Origin: Arcobacter sp.
GTDB lineage: Bacteria; Campylobacterota; Campylobacteria; Campylobacterales; Arcobacteraceae
Reading direction: 5' to 3'
DNA: 5,866 bases
NCBI GenBank assembly: GCA_030635995.1
Contig: DAOVXU010000112.1
Span: forward strand, 1 to 5,866
Both the position numbers and the translations under genes were made by a program. The notes under the pieces were generated by a model, which was given only the letters and a program-made list of their open reading frames with translations, was not told the DNA's origin and made no database searches. Below are positions 1 through 5,720 of the stretch, in pieces (the first letter of the stretch is position 1; the number at the start of each line of letters is the position of its first letter).

Positions 1-255
1 ACTGTTATAGACTTAGCTAATGATATGGGTATAGAAGTTGTAAGAAGAAGAATTACAAGAGAAGAAGTTTATATCTGTGAAGAGTGTTTTTTAACAGGAA
101 CAGCTGCTGAGATAACACCAATTAAAGATGTTGATGCTAGAAAAATTGGTTGTGGATCACGAGGTCCTATAACTGAAAAAATTCAAACTGCATATTTTGA
201 TGTAGTAGCAGGGAGAAATCCAAAATATATTAAACACTTAACTTATATCAACTAA
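1..255 (+). CDS. ilvE: Branched-chain amino acid aminotransferase, C-terminal part (5' end outside window)
   Basis: The frame is open from the first base and 84 residues are visible before a TAA stop. It is the C-terminal end of a fold-type IV PLP-dependent transaminase, which catalyses the last step of Ile, Leu and Val synthesis by transferring an amino group from glutamate to the branched-chain 2-oxo acids in the cytoplasm. The diagnostic stretch is FLTGTAAEITPI (residues 35-46), matching the FMSGTAAEITPV segment of E. coli IlvE, whose Gly-Thr-Ala-Ala turn contacts the PLP phosphate. It is followed by GSRGPITEKIQTAYFDVVAG, equivalent to the GPVTKRIQ...F region of IlvE. An ATG lies at 25 but is internal: TVIDLAND upstream is in frame and belongs to the family. 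The catalytic lysine lies outside the window. No terminator hairpin follows, so read-through into the next gene is possible. Confidence 0.93.
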   Translation, partial: TVIDLANDMGIEVVRRRITREEVYICEECFLTGTAAEITPIKDVDARKIGCGSRGPITEKIQTAYFDVVAGRNPKYIKHLTYIN

Positions 256-329
256 ATTAAATAGTTAAATAAAGTTAAAGTAAATTTCAATATTATTCTA
301 AAATAAATAAAAAGTAAAAAAGGGAAAAA

Positions 330-1418
330 ATGCCAATCGATAACGATTATTTCAAGAACAGACAAAATAAATCTGGTGGTTCAAACAACAATAACAGTAA
401 CAATGGAGGTGGGGGAGACTATCAACCACCATTTGAAACACCAGAATTTTTTAAGAATTTTGGTAAACAATCTGGACTTATATATGGTTTAATTATAGTT
501 GCTATAGTATTATTTATGGCTAAGCCATTTGTGATTATTAATTCTGGTGAAGTTGGAATTAAAGTTACTACAGGTAAGTATGAAACTGAACCTTTACAAC
601 CTGGGTTTCATCTTTATATTCCAGTAATCCAAAAAGTTATTACAGTTGATACAAAAGTTAGACTTATAAACTATAAAAGTGTTGAAGATATGAGTGGTTT
701 TGGTGATGGGATTAAAGTAAATCCTGCTATTAATATTCTTGATGCAAGAGGGTTACCAGTGTCAATTGAACTTACTGTTCAATATAAACTTTTAGCTCAT
801 GGTGCGCCAAATACTATTGCTACTTGGGGACTTTCTTGGGAAGATAAGATTGTAAATCCAGTAGTTAGAAATATTGTAAGAAATGTAGTTGGTGGATTTA
901 CAGCTGAAGATCTACCAACAAAAAGAAATGAGATTGCGGTTTTAATTGAAGAGGGGATTCGAGCAGATATTGAAAAGCTTAAAGGTTCTCCTGTATCGGT
1001 TGAATCAGTTCAATTAAGAGAGATAGTTCTTCCTGTAAAGATTAAAGAGCAAATTGAGAGAGTTCAAGTAGCAAATCAAGAATCAGAAAGAGTTAAATAT
1101 GAAGTTCTAAGAGCGAAACAAGAAGCTCAAAAGAAAGCAGCACTTGCACAAGGTGAAGCTGATAAAAATAGAATTGAAGCACAAGGTCGTGCAGATGCTG
1201 TTCATATTGAAGCAAAAGCACAAGCAAAAGCAAATGATTTACTTTCTAAATCTTTAACAGTTAAACTTTTAGAATTGGAACAAATTAAAGTTCAAGGTAA
1301 ATTCAATGAAGCACTTAGAGAAAATAAAGATGCTAAGATATTCTTAACACCTGGTGGATCTACTCCAAATATTTGGGTAGATACAAAAGATAGAGCTAAA
1401 CAAAGTGGTATCAACTAA
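330..1418 (+). CDS. SPFH/prohibitin-family membrane protein (HflK/HflC-like)
   Basis: This 362-residue protein belongs to the SPFH (stomatin, prohibitin, flotillin, HflK/C) superfamily, whose members form large membrane-attached ring or cage assemblies that organise membranes or control proteases such as FtsH. Layout: a hydrophilic N-terminus with an Asn/Gly-rich stretch at residues 16-29; one hydrophobic membrane segment at about 48-68; the SPFH domain from about 68 to 250 (NSGEVGIKVTTGKYE, LQPGFHLYIPVIQKV, VSIELTVQYKL, IVNPVVRNIVRNVVGGFTAEDL); then a long charged Ala/Glu/Lys/Gln-rich coiled coil at about 235-305; and a short tail. The layout is prohibitin-like more than a clear HflK or HflC, so no symbol is given. 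The start is supported by AAGGG at 320-324, five bases before ATG. The next gene overlaps its 3' end by 14 bp, suggesting co-translation. The specific role and partner are not visible from sequence. Confidence 0.9.
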   Translation: MPIDNDYFKNRQNKSGGSNNNNSNNGGGGDYQPPFETPEFFKNFGKQSGLIYGLIIVAIVLFMAKPFVIINSGEVGIKVTTGKYETEPLQPGFHLYIPVIQKVITVDTKVRLINYKSVEDMSGFGDGIKVNPAINILDARGLPVSIELTVQYKLLAHGAPNTIATWGLSWEDKIVNPVVRNIVRNVVGGFTAEDLPTKRNEIAVLIEEGIRADIEKLKGSPVSVESVQLREIVLPVKIKEQIERVQVANQESERVKYEVLRAKQEAQKKAALAQGEADKNRIEAQGRADAVHIEAKAQAKANDLLSKSLTVKLLELEQIKVQGKFNEALRENKDAKIFLTPGGSTPNIWVDTKDRAKQSGIN

Positions 1419-1872
1419 CCAACTAAAGTTTATAAAATATTTTCTGATTGTTATCTTATCAATCGGATTATATTTTACTTGGCTTCAAAAAGATAAATTT
1501 GAAGAATTATTTCAAAAGTACAAAGAAAAAAGTGCTAAATTTAAAGAGAAAACAGATCAGTTAAAACAAAAAACAGATAAATTAACACAAGAGATAGAGC
1601 TACTTCAGCAAGATTTAGATAAATCAAAAAAAACTAAAACAATCATATGTATAGAAGAGAATAAAACAAAAAGTGAAATTATAAAAATAATTTTACCAGA
1701 TACTAAAATAGATTATTCTAAAATAATACCAAAAGTAGATTATAAGAATATAGATTTAAAACTAACAAATAAAAATACTCAAGAAGATAATATAAAAATA
1801 ACACCAAATATTACTTTAGATGAAGAGAATAAAATAGATAAAATAGAAGTTCAAATAAAGACAAAATTTTAA
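1405..1872 (+). CDS. Small membrane-anchored coiled-coil protein of unknown function
   Basis: I do not recognise this 155-residue protein. It has a short N-terminus, one hydrophobic segment at about residues 9-26 (FIKYFLIVILSIGLYFTWL), then a Lys/Glu/Gln-rich coiled coil at about 30-76 built of near-repeating heptads (KEKSAKF, KEKTDQL, KQKTDKL, TQEIELL, QQDLDKS). The C-terminal part (about 78-155) is Lys/Ile/Asn-rich with a predicted beta-like pattern, one Cys, and no known motif. A single-pass (type II or signal-anchor) topology is likely, placing the coiled coil in the periplasm if the positive-inside rule holds weakly, but this is inferred. The chosen start is GTG, 14 bp inside the SPFH gene in a different frame; no good Shine-Dalgarno site precedes it and no ATG occurs before the hydrophobic segment, so translational coupling to the SPFH gene is likely. 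The stop overlaps the hisIE ribosome binding site. Confidence 0.7.
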   Translation: MVSTNQLKFIKYFLIVILSIGLYFTWLQKDKFEELFQKYKEKSAKFKEKTDQLKQKTDKLTQEIELLQQDLDKSKKTKTIICIEENKTKSEIIKIILPDTKIDYSKIIPKVDYKNIDLKLTNKNTQEDNIKITPNITLDEENKIDKIEVQIKTKF

Positions 1873-1876
1873 GGAG
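1871..1876 (+). promoter_or_regulatory. Ribosome binding site of hisIE overlapping the preceding stop codon
   Basis: A consensus AAGGAG begins inside the TAA stop of the upstream gene and lies three bases before the ATG at 1880 and six bases before the ATG at 1883. The second spacing is closer to usual, so translation may start at 1883 (MGIIEK) and not at 1880 (MMGIIEK). Confidence 0.75.
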
Positions 1877-1879
1877 AAA

Positions 1880-2563
1880 ATGATGGGAATAATAGAAAAA
1901 ATAGATTTTGAAAAAAATGATGGATTGGTTCCTGTAATAGTACAAGATAGTGAAACTTTAGCTGTTTTAATGTTAGCTTATATGGATAAAGAGGCTGTTG
2001 AACTTACAATGAAAACTAATTTTGCACATTATTTTTCTAGAAGTAAACAAAGAATTTGGAAAAAAGGTGAAAGTAGTGGACATACTCAAGAGATTGTTGA
2101 GATGTTTATGGATTGTGATGAGGATACATTACTTTTAAAAGTTATCCAAAAAGGTGTTGCATGTCATACAGGTAGGGAAACTTGTTTTTTTACAAACTTA
2201 CAGACTGAAGAAGTTATAAGTGATGTAAAAGTAGATACTGCATCAGCTTATGGTGTGATTGATACTTTATATCATACAATTCAAGAGAGAAAAAATGCAG
2301 ATCCAAAAGAGTCTTGGACTGCAAAACTTCTACAAGGTGATCAAAATTCTATGCTTAAAAAGATTGTTGAGGAATCTGGAGAGTTTACATTTGCTATAAA
2401 AGATGATGATACTCAAGAGATTATTTATGAAGCTGCTGATATTACATATCATGTGTTAGTTGCACTTGCAAGTAAAAATATATCTCCAGATAGAGTAAAG
2501 CAAGAGTTAGGACGAAGATTTGGTCTTAGTGGAATTGTGGAGAAAGAGAGTCGTACAAAATAG
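1880..2563 (+). CDS. hisIE: Bifunctional phosphoribosyl-AMP cyclohydrolase / phosphoribosyl-ATP pyrophosphatase
   Basis: This 227-residue cytoplasmic enzyme carries out the second and third steps of histidine synthesis: PRATP to PRAMP plus pyrophosphate (HisE part), then opening of the adenine ring of PRAMP to ProFAR (HisI part). The N-terminal HisI domain (about 1-112) shows LAYMDKEAVELT, YFSRSKQRIWKKGESSGHTQ, the metal-binding DCDEDTLLLKV with Asp78, Asp80, Asp82 and Cys79, and GVACHTGRETCFF with Cys95 and Cys102; the three cysteines match the zinc ligands known for HisI. The C-terminal HisE domain (about 125-215) is an all-helical MazG-like pyrophosphatase, with KIVEESGEFTFAIK and EAADITYHVLVAL supplying the acidic metal ligands (Glu164/165, Glu168, Glu184, Asp187). 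Length is normal for a fused HisIE and both active sites look intact. The gene ends in TAG, directly followed in the same frame by the lpxB ATG. Confidence 0.96.
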   Translation: MMGIIEKIDFEKNDGLVPVIVQDSETLAVLMLAYMDKEAVELTMKTNFAHYFSRSKQRIWKKGESSGHTQEIVEMFMDCDEDTLLLKVIQKGVACHTGRETCFFTNLQTEEVISDVKVDTASAYGVIDTLYHTIQERKNADPKESWTAKLLQGDQNSMLKKIVEESGEFTFAIKDDDTQEIIYEAADITYHVLVALASKNISPDRVKQELGRRFGLSGIVEKESRTK

Positions 2564-3211
2564 ATGAAGCTATTAGTTAGTGCTTTAGAAACATCATCAA
2601 ATATACATCTAAAAGCTTTAAAAAAAGAGTTGAGTGATGATATTGAACTTATAGGTATATTTGATAAAGAGTTGGGTGATCCCTCTTATGATATAAGCCA
2701 ATTAGCTGTGATGGGATTTGTCGATGCTCTGAAAAAGTTACCATTTTTTTTCAAGTTAAAAAAAGAGATGGTTGAATTAGCTTCAAGTGCTGATAAAGTG
2801 CTTCTTATGGATAATTCTGGTTTTAATTTACCTTTAGCAAAAGCTATTAAAAAAAGGTATCCAAATAAAGAGATAATCTATTATATCTTACCACAAGCTT
2901 GGGCTTGGAAGAAAAAGAGAATACCTATTATTGAAAATACTTGTGATAAATTATGTTCAATATTACCTTTTGAAAAAGATTATTATTCTAAAAAAGATAA
3001 GATAACATATGTAGGGCATCCTCTTTTAGATGAGATTACAACTTTTAAAACTACACTAACATCAAATAATAAAATAGCTTTTATGCCAGGGAGTAGAAAA
3101 GGTGAGATAACAAAACTTATGCCAATATATAAGGAAGTTATTAAAAAACTAAATAATAAAGAATTTATTATAATTATTCCATCTCATTTTAAAGATGAGT
3201 ATATTCAATAG
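2564..3211 (+). CDS. lpxB: LpxB N-terminal fragment (215 aa, ends at premature TAG)
   Basis: This piece holds the whole N-terminal Rossmann-like domain and the first strand-helix units of the C-terminal domain. Visible LpxB motifs in order are LLVSALETSSNIHLK (residues 3-17, acceptor-side loop in the epsilon form), MGFVDALKKLP (50-60), NSGFNLPLAKAIK (84-96, matching the DAPDFN motif), ILPQAWAWKKKRI (108-120), ILPFEKDYY (133-141), YVGHPLLDEI (149-158) and FMPGSRKGEI (173-182), the start of the nucleotide-sugar-binding half. The fragment ends about 40 residues into the C-terminal domain, not at a domain boundary, so alone it should lack the UDP-sugar site and fold poorly. ATG directly follows the hisIE TAG. 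Only weak purine-rich sequence (GGAGAAAGAGAG at 2539-2550) lies upstream, which suggests coupled translation. Confidence 0.85.
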   Translation: MKLLVSALETSSNIHLKALKKELSDDIELIGIFDKELGDPSYDISQLAVMGFVDALKKLPFFFKLKKEMVELASSADKVLLMDNSGFNLPLAKAIKKRYPNKEIIYYILPQAWAWKKKRIPIIENTCDKLCSILPFEKDYYSKKDKITYVGHPLLDEITTFKTTLTSNNKIAFMPGSRKGEITKLMPIYKEVIKKLNNKEFIIIIPSHFKDEYIQ

Positions 3212-3616
3212 GTGTATGGGGATCTAAAAGAGTTTACAATATCAAGAGATACTTATTCTGCATTGGTGGAGGTAGAGTTTGCATTTATTTGTAGTGGTAC
3301 GGCAACTTTAGAAGCTTCACTTATAGGTACTCCTTTTATTTTAAATTATATTGCTAATAAGCTTGATTATTTTATTGCAAAGAAAATTGTAAAATTAAAA
3401 TATATCGGTTTGGCAAATATCTTTTTTGAAAAGATGCAAAAAGATATTGTAAATAAAAAAGAGATACATCAAGAATATATTCAAGAGGAAGTTACTGTTG
3501 ATAATTTACTTAACGGTTATAAAACTATAAATAAAGAGGAGTTTTTAAATAATTCTCAAATATTAAGAGACTACCTAAAACATGGTAGTTCAAAAATGGT
3601 TGCTTCTATAATTTAA
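3212..3616 (+). CDS. lpxB: LpxB C-terminal fragment (134 codons after the TAG)
   Basis: This is the remainder of the GT-B C-terminal domain, in the same frame as the N-terminal fragment. The core motif FICSGTATLEASLIGTPFIL (fragment residues 25-44) matches the ASGTATLE signature of LpxB that binds the donor UDP-sugar. It is followed by NYIANKLDYFIAKKIVKLKYIGLANI (45-70), equivalent to the VAYR...VKLxYxSLPN region, then EYIQEEVTVDNLL (88-100, the PELLQ-type segment) and a C-terminal helix LRDYLKHGSSKMVASII. The first codon after the TAG is GTG, which could in principle serve as a restart codon, but no Shine-Dalgarno sequence stands at the right distance; GATGAG at 3194-3199 is 12 bases away. 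As an independent protein it would lack the first strands of its domain. It is best read as the rest of lpxB. Confidence 0.8.
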   Translation: MYGDLKEFTISRDTYSALVEVEFAFICSGTATLEASLIGTPFILNYIANKLDYFIAKKIVKLKYIGLANIFFEKMQKDIVNKKEIHQEYIQEEVTVDNLLNGYKTINKEEFLNNSQILRDYLKHGSSKMVASII

Positions 3617-3628
3617 AAAGAATCCCTA

Positions 3629-3656
3629 AATAGTAAAGATTTAAATCTTTACTATT
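3629..3656. terminator. Perfect palindrome between convergent genes, probable bidirectional terminator
   Basis: The arm AATAGTAAAGATTT (3629-3642) is followed at once by its exact reverse complement (3643-3656). As RNA this gives a stem of about 12 pairs with a small AU loop, weak in GC but long. On the plus strand a run of six T (3664-3669) follows eight bases after the stem; on the minus strand the sequence after the stem reaches CTTTTT (complement of 3616-3621). It sits 12 bases after the lpxB stop and overlaps the TAA of the PPK2 gene (3655-3657), so it would serve both transcription units. Confidence 0.7.
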
Positions 3657-4779
3657 AATAATCTTTTTTCTTTCTCATTCTTGCTAGTTCTTTGGAAACA
3701 CTTATATTAACTTTATCATCTGCTTCAAAATTTATAGAATAATTTCTATTAGCATAATCAACACTATTTAAAATAATTTTTACAGCTTCTACCCTAGCTT
3801 TATGTTTATCATCACTTCGTACAATATGCCAAGGGGCACTTTTTGAATTTGTTCTTCTTAACATCTCATATTTTTTTTCACTAAATTCTTCCCATAAATC
3901 TTGAGCTTGTAAATCAACTTCACTTAGTTTCCATTGTTTTAAAGGATCATTTTGTCTTGCTTCAAATCTAACTAATTGCTCATCTTTGGATACAGAAAAA
4001 TATAATTTTATAAGGATAATATCTTGTCTTACTAAATCATGCTCAAAATTTACCACATCTTCCATAAATATTTCATGTTGTTCAGGTGTACAAAATCCAA
4101 ATACAGGTTCGACCATAGCCCTATTGTACCAAGATCTATCAAATAAAACCATCTCACCACCAGTAGGAAAATGTTCAATATATTTTTGAAAGAACCATTG
4201 ATGTTTTTGTGTATCAGTAGGTTTTCCAAGTGCAACTATTCTATAGTGTCTAGAATTCATATATCTAGTCATACGACGAATCGCTCCGCCTTTTCCACTT
4301 GCATCTCTCCCTTCAAAAAGGATTATCATTTTTTTATTTGATTTTTCAAGATATTTTTGTAGTTTTATAAGTTCTATTTGATACTGTTTCATCTCTTCAT
4401 AATCATAAATTTTCTGGATACCTTTTTCTAAAACGGAAGGATCTACTTTTTTATAATCTTTAAGTAGTGATTTCATTAAGATATTTTCTTCATAATATTT
4501 TTTATCTGTATTATTAAGTTTTGTATCTACTTTTTTTCTAGTTGGTTTCACTTCCACTTTAGCACTATTTTGTTTTATAATACTATCTTTATATTTTTGC
4601 ATTAAATTAAATGCTTTTATATCATTTAATTTATCTGCAACTGTAAATCCTAAAACTTTCATATATCTTTTTTTTGCAATTTGAAATCTTGCAATATATT
4701 TTTTTCCAAAAGTTGGATGGGCTATTTTAGATAGGTATAAACCTCGATAATCTGTTTTTGTAAAGTCTCTTAAATTCAC
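3655..4779 (-). CDS. ppk2: Polyphosphate kinase 2 family protein with extra N-terminal module
   Basis: This 374-residue protein has a PPK2 catalytic domain at about residues 120-345. PPK2 enzymes are P-loop kinases, related to thymidylate kinase, that move phosphate between polyphosphate and nucleotides. The Walker A loop is GRDASGKGG (157-165); the Walker B and lid start is VLFDRSWYNRAMVEPVFGFCT (211-231, Asp214 and Arg215); also seen are KPTDTQKHQWFFQKY, FSVSKDEQLVRFEARQNDPLKQWKLSEVD and WHIVRSDDKHKARVEA, so the active site looks complete. The usual single-domain PPK2 is about 230-300 aa. The excess is an N-terminal module (about 5-66) plus a Lys-rich linker (67-120). The module has the pattern of a three-stranded sheet and helix (GLYLSK, KKYIARFQIAKKRYMKVLGFT, KAFNLMQKYKDSI), recalling the arm-binding domain of tyrosine integrases; that is inference. 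The GTG start directly follows the upstream ppk2 stop and has a well-spaced ribosome binding site. Confidence 0.9.
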   Translation of the reverse strand: MNLRDFTKTDYRGLYLSKIAHPTFGKKYIARFQIAKKRYMKVLGFTVADKLNDIKAFNLMQKYKDSIIKQNSAKVEVKPTRKKVDTKLNNTDKKYYEENILMKSLLKDYKKVDPSVLEKGIQKIYDYEEMKQYQIELIKLQKYLEKSNKKMIILFEGRDASGKGGAIRRMTRYMNSRHYRIVALGKPTDTQKHQWFFQKYIEHFPTGGEMVLFDRSWYNRAMVEPVFGFCTPEQHEIFMEDVVNFEHDLVRQDIILIKLYFSVSKDEQLVRFEARQNDPLKQWKLSEVDLQAQDLWEEFSEKKYEMLRRTNSKSAPWHIVRSDDKHKARVEAVKIILNSVDYANRNYSINFEADDKVNISVSKELARMRKKKDY

Positions 4780-5706
4780 TTATAGCACCTTTGCAAATGT
4801 ATGTTGTGCTTCCATAATCTCAATCTCTCTTGAACCACTTACTGCTATTTTATTATCTGTTTTTGATTTTTTCTTTGAAAGTTGGTTTGGATAATCAACT
4901 TTATTTAAAATATGTTTCATACAGTTTAATCTTGCTTGTTTTTTATTATCACTTCTGATTATAGTCCATGGGCAAGTGTCTGTATTTGATGCCATAAGCA
5001 TAGAAAATTTTGCAATAGTATATTTGTCCCATAACATTTGAGATTCTTTATCTACAGGAGATAGTTTATATTGTTTTAGTGGATCAGTTTCCCTTTTTTC
5101 AAATCTATTATTTTGCTCTTTTTTAGATACAGAGAAATAAAATTTTAAAAGTGTAATACCCGATTTTACAAGCATATCTTCAAATTGTGGAACCTCTCTT
5201 AAAAACTCATGATGTTCTTCTGGTGTACAAAATTCCATTACAGGTTCAACTCCACCCCTATTGTACCAACTTCTATCAAATAGTACTATTTCTCCAGCTG
5301 ATGGAAGGTGTTTTGTATATCTTTGAAAATACCATTGAGTTCTTTCAGTGTCACTTGGTTTTTCCAATGCAACTACCCTAGCACCCCTTGGATTTAGATG
5401 TTCTGTAATTCTTTTTATTGTCCCACCTTTCCCAGCAGCATCCCTACCTTCAAATATCATAAGTACTTTTAAGCCTTTTTCTTTAACATGATTTTGAAAT
5501 TTAAGTAGTTCAATTTGTAGTAAAGTAAGGTCTTTTTCATATGCTAAAGTTTCTTTTTTTACCCAAATCTGAACTTTATTACCTTTCTCTTTCATTTTTT
5601 TTCTTTTTCTATTGAAATTTTTTGATTTATGTTTAAGCTTTTCATTAGTATCTATCTCTTCCATATCATCAAATTCATCTTTTAGTATATTTCGATCTTG
5701 ACTCAT
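4780..5706 (-). CDS. ppk2: Polyphosphate kinase 2 (class I-like)
   Basis: This 308-residue PPK2 closely follows the pattern of class I single-domain enzymes such as those of Pseudomonas, which use polyphosphate to phosphorylate nucleoside diphosphates, reversibly. A charged, likely disordered N-terminus (1-45, acidic then strongly basic) precedes the catalytic domain (about 48-272). Key parts are the Walker A loop GRDAAGKGG (87-95); TIKRITEHLNPRGARVVALE (96-115); KPSDTERTQWYFQRYTKHLP (116-135); the Walker B and lid start VLFDRSWYNRGGVEPVMEFCT (141-161, Asp144 and Arg145); FSVSKKEQNNRFEKRETDPL (191-210) with KQYKLSPVD; and WTIIRSDNKKQARLNCMKHIL (247-267). A tail of about 35 residues follows. 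All expected catalytic segments are present. ATG has an ideal AAGGAG site six bases upstream. It lies 14 bp after an upstream partial gene and ends with TAA directly abutting the second ppk2, so the three are probably co-transcribed. The class call rests on remembered similarity only. Confidence 0.94.
   Translation of the reverse strand: MSQDRNILKDEFDDMEEIDTNEKLKHKSKNFNRKRKKMKEKGNKVQIWVKKETLAYEKDLTLLQIELLKFQNHVKEKGLKVLMIFEGRDAAGKGGTIKRITEHLNPRGARVVALEKPSDTERTQWYFQRYTKHLPSAGEIVLFDRSWYNRGGVEPVMEFCTPEEHHEFLREVPQFEDMLVKSGITLLKFYFSVSKKEQNNRFEKRETDPLKQYKLSPVDKESQMLWDKYTIAKFSMLMASNTDTCPWTIIRSDNKKQARLNCMKHILNKVDYPNQLSKKKSKTDNKIAVSGSREIEIMEAQHTFAKVL
4786..4791 (-). promoter_or_regulatory. Ribosome binding site supporting the GTG start of the second ppk2
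   Basis: On the minus strand AAGGTG lies inside the last codons of the upstream ppk2, six bases before GTG (4779-4777). This spacing is good and favours the GTG start, which includes the entire N-terminal module. The next in-frame ATG is at residue 40, inside the module. Confidence 0.6.
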
Positions 5707-5712
5707 CTAAAT

Positions 5713-5718
5713 CTCCTT
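5713..5718 (-). promoter_or_regulatory. Ribosome binding site of the first ppk2
   Basis: On the minus strand the sequence reads AAAAGGAGATTTAGATG: a consensus AAGGAG six bases before the ATG at 5706-5704. This fixes the start of the 308-residue PPK2. Confidence 0.8.
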
Positions 5719-5720
5719 TT

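Larger units (their letters stand above)
2564..3616 (+). pseudogene. lpxB: Lipid A disaccharide synthase gene interrupted by one in-frame TAG
   Basis: LpxB is a GT-B-fold, membrane-associated glycosyltransferase (family GT19). It joins UDP-2,3-diacylglucosamine and lipid X to make the lipid A disaccharide, normally an essential step in lipopolysaccharide synthesis. Both halves of the protein are present in one frame: 215 codons, a TAG at 3209-3211, then 134 codons to a TAA. The total of 350 positions suits a Campylobacterota LpxB (E. coli has 382). No frameshift or visible gap is needed to join them, so the only defect is the stop codon. TAG lies one base change from CAG, AAG, GAG, TGG, TTG, TCG or a Tyr codon. 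It could be a real inactivation, a sequencing or assembly error, a suppressed codon, or a split gene restarted at the GTG at 3212. The well-kept downstream half argues against old decay. Identification as LpxB is firm; the status as a pseudogene is uncertain. Confidence 0.85.

Noticed and set aside
256..329. Promoter for the SPFH gene (TATTAT at 291-296 as a -10 element)
   Set aside because: The 74-bp gap is so AT-rich that -10-like hexamers are expected by chance and no convincing -35 or other element is visible. No terminator hairpin for ilvE is seen either, so the gap may simply be transcribed through.
2744..2751. Run of eight T in lpxB as a possible phase-variable tract
   Set aside because: The frame is intact across it (PFFFKL). 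Phase variation in this group is usually known for G/C tracts, and such T runs are common in AT-rich genomes. It does not explain the TAG further on.
3209..3211. TAG in lpxB as a pyrrolysine codon
   Set aside because: Pyrrolysine use needs the pyl genes, which are not known to be typical of this group, and LpxB has no role for it; hisIE in this window also ends with TAG as an ordinary stop.
3986..4189. Plus-strand open frame of 67 codons
   Set aside because: It lies opposite the well-supported PPK2 catalytic domain, has no ribosome binding site and no recognisable motif; it is a shadow of the real gene.
4050..4235. Minus-strand open frame of 61 codons in another frame
   Set aside because: It is nested within the lid region of the second ppk2 in an alternative frame and has no support as a gene.
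4582..4779. Remnant of an integrase gene or prophage next to ppk2
   Set aside because: The integrase-like module is in frame with an intact PPK2 and preceded by a proper ribosome binding site. No catalytic integrase domain, attachment repeat or tRNA is seen, so a domain fusion fits better than a mobile-element scar.
5187..5381. Plus-strand open frame of 64 codons
   Set aside because: It is antisense to the conserved core of the first ppk2, with no ribosome binding site and no protein-like motif.
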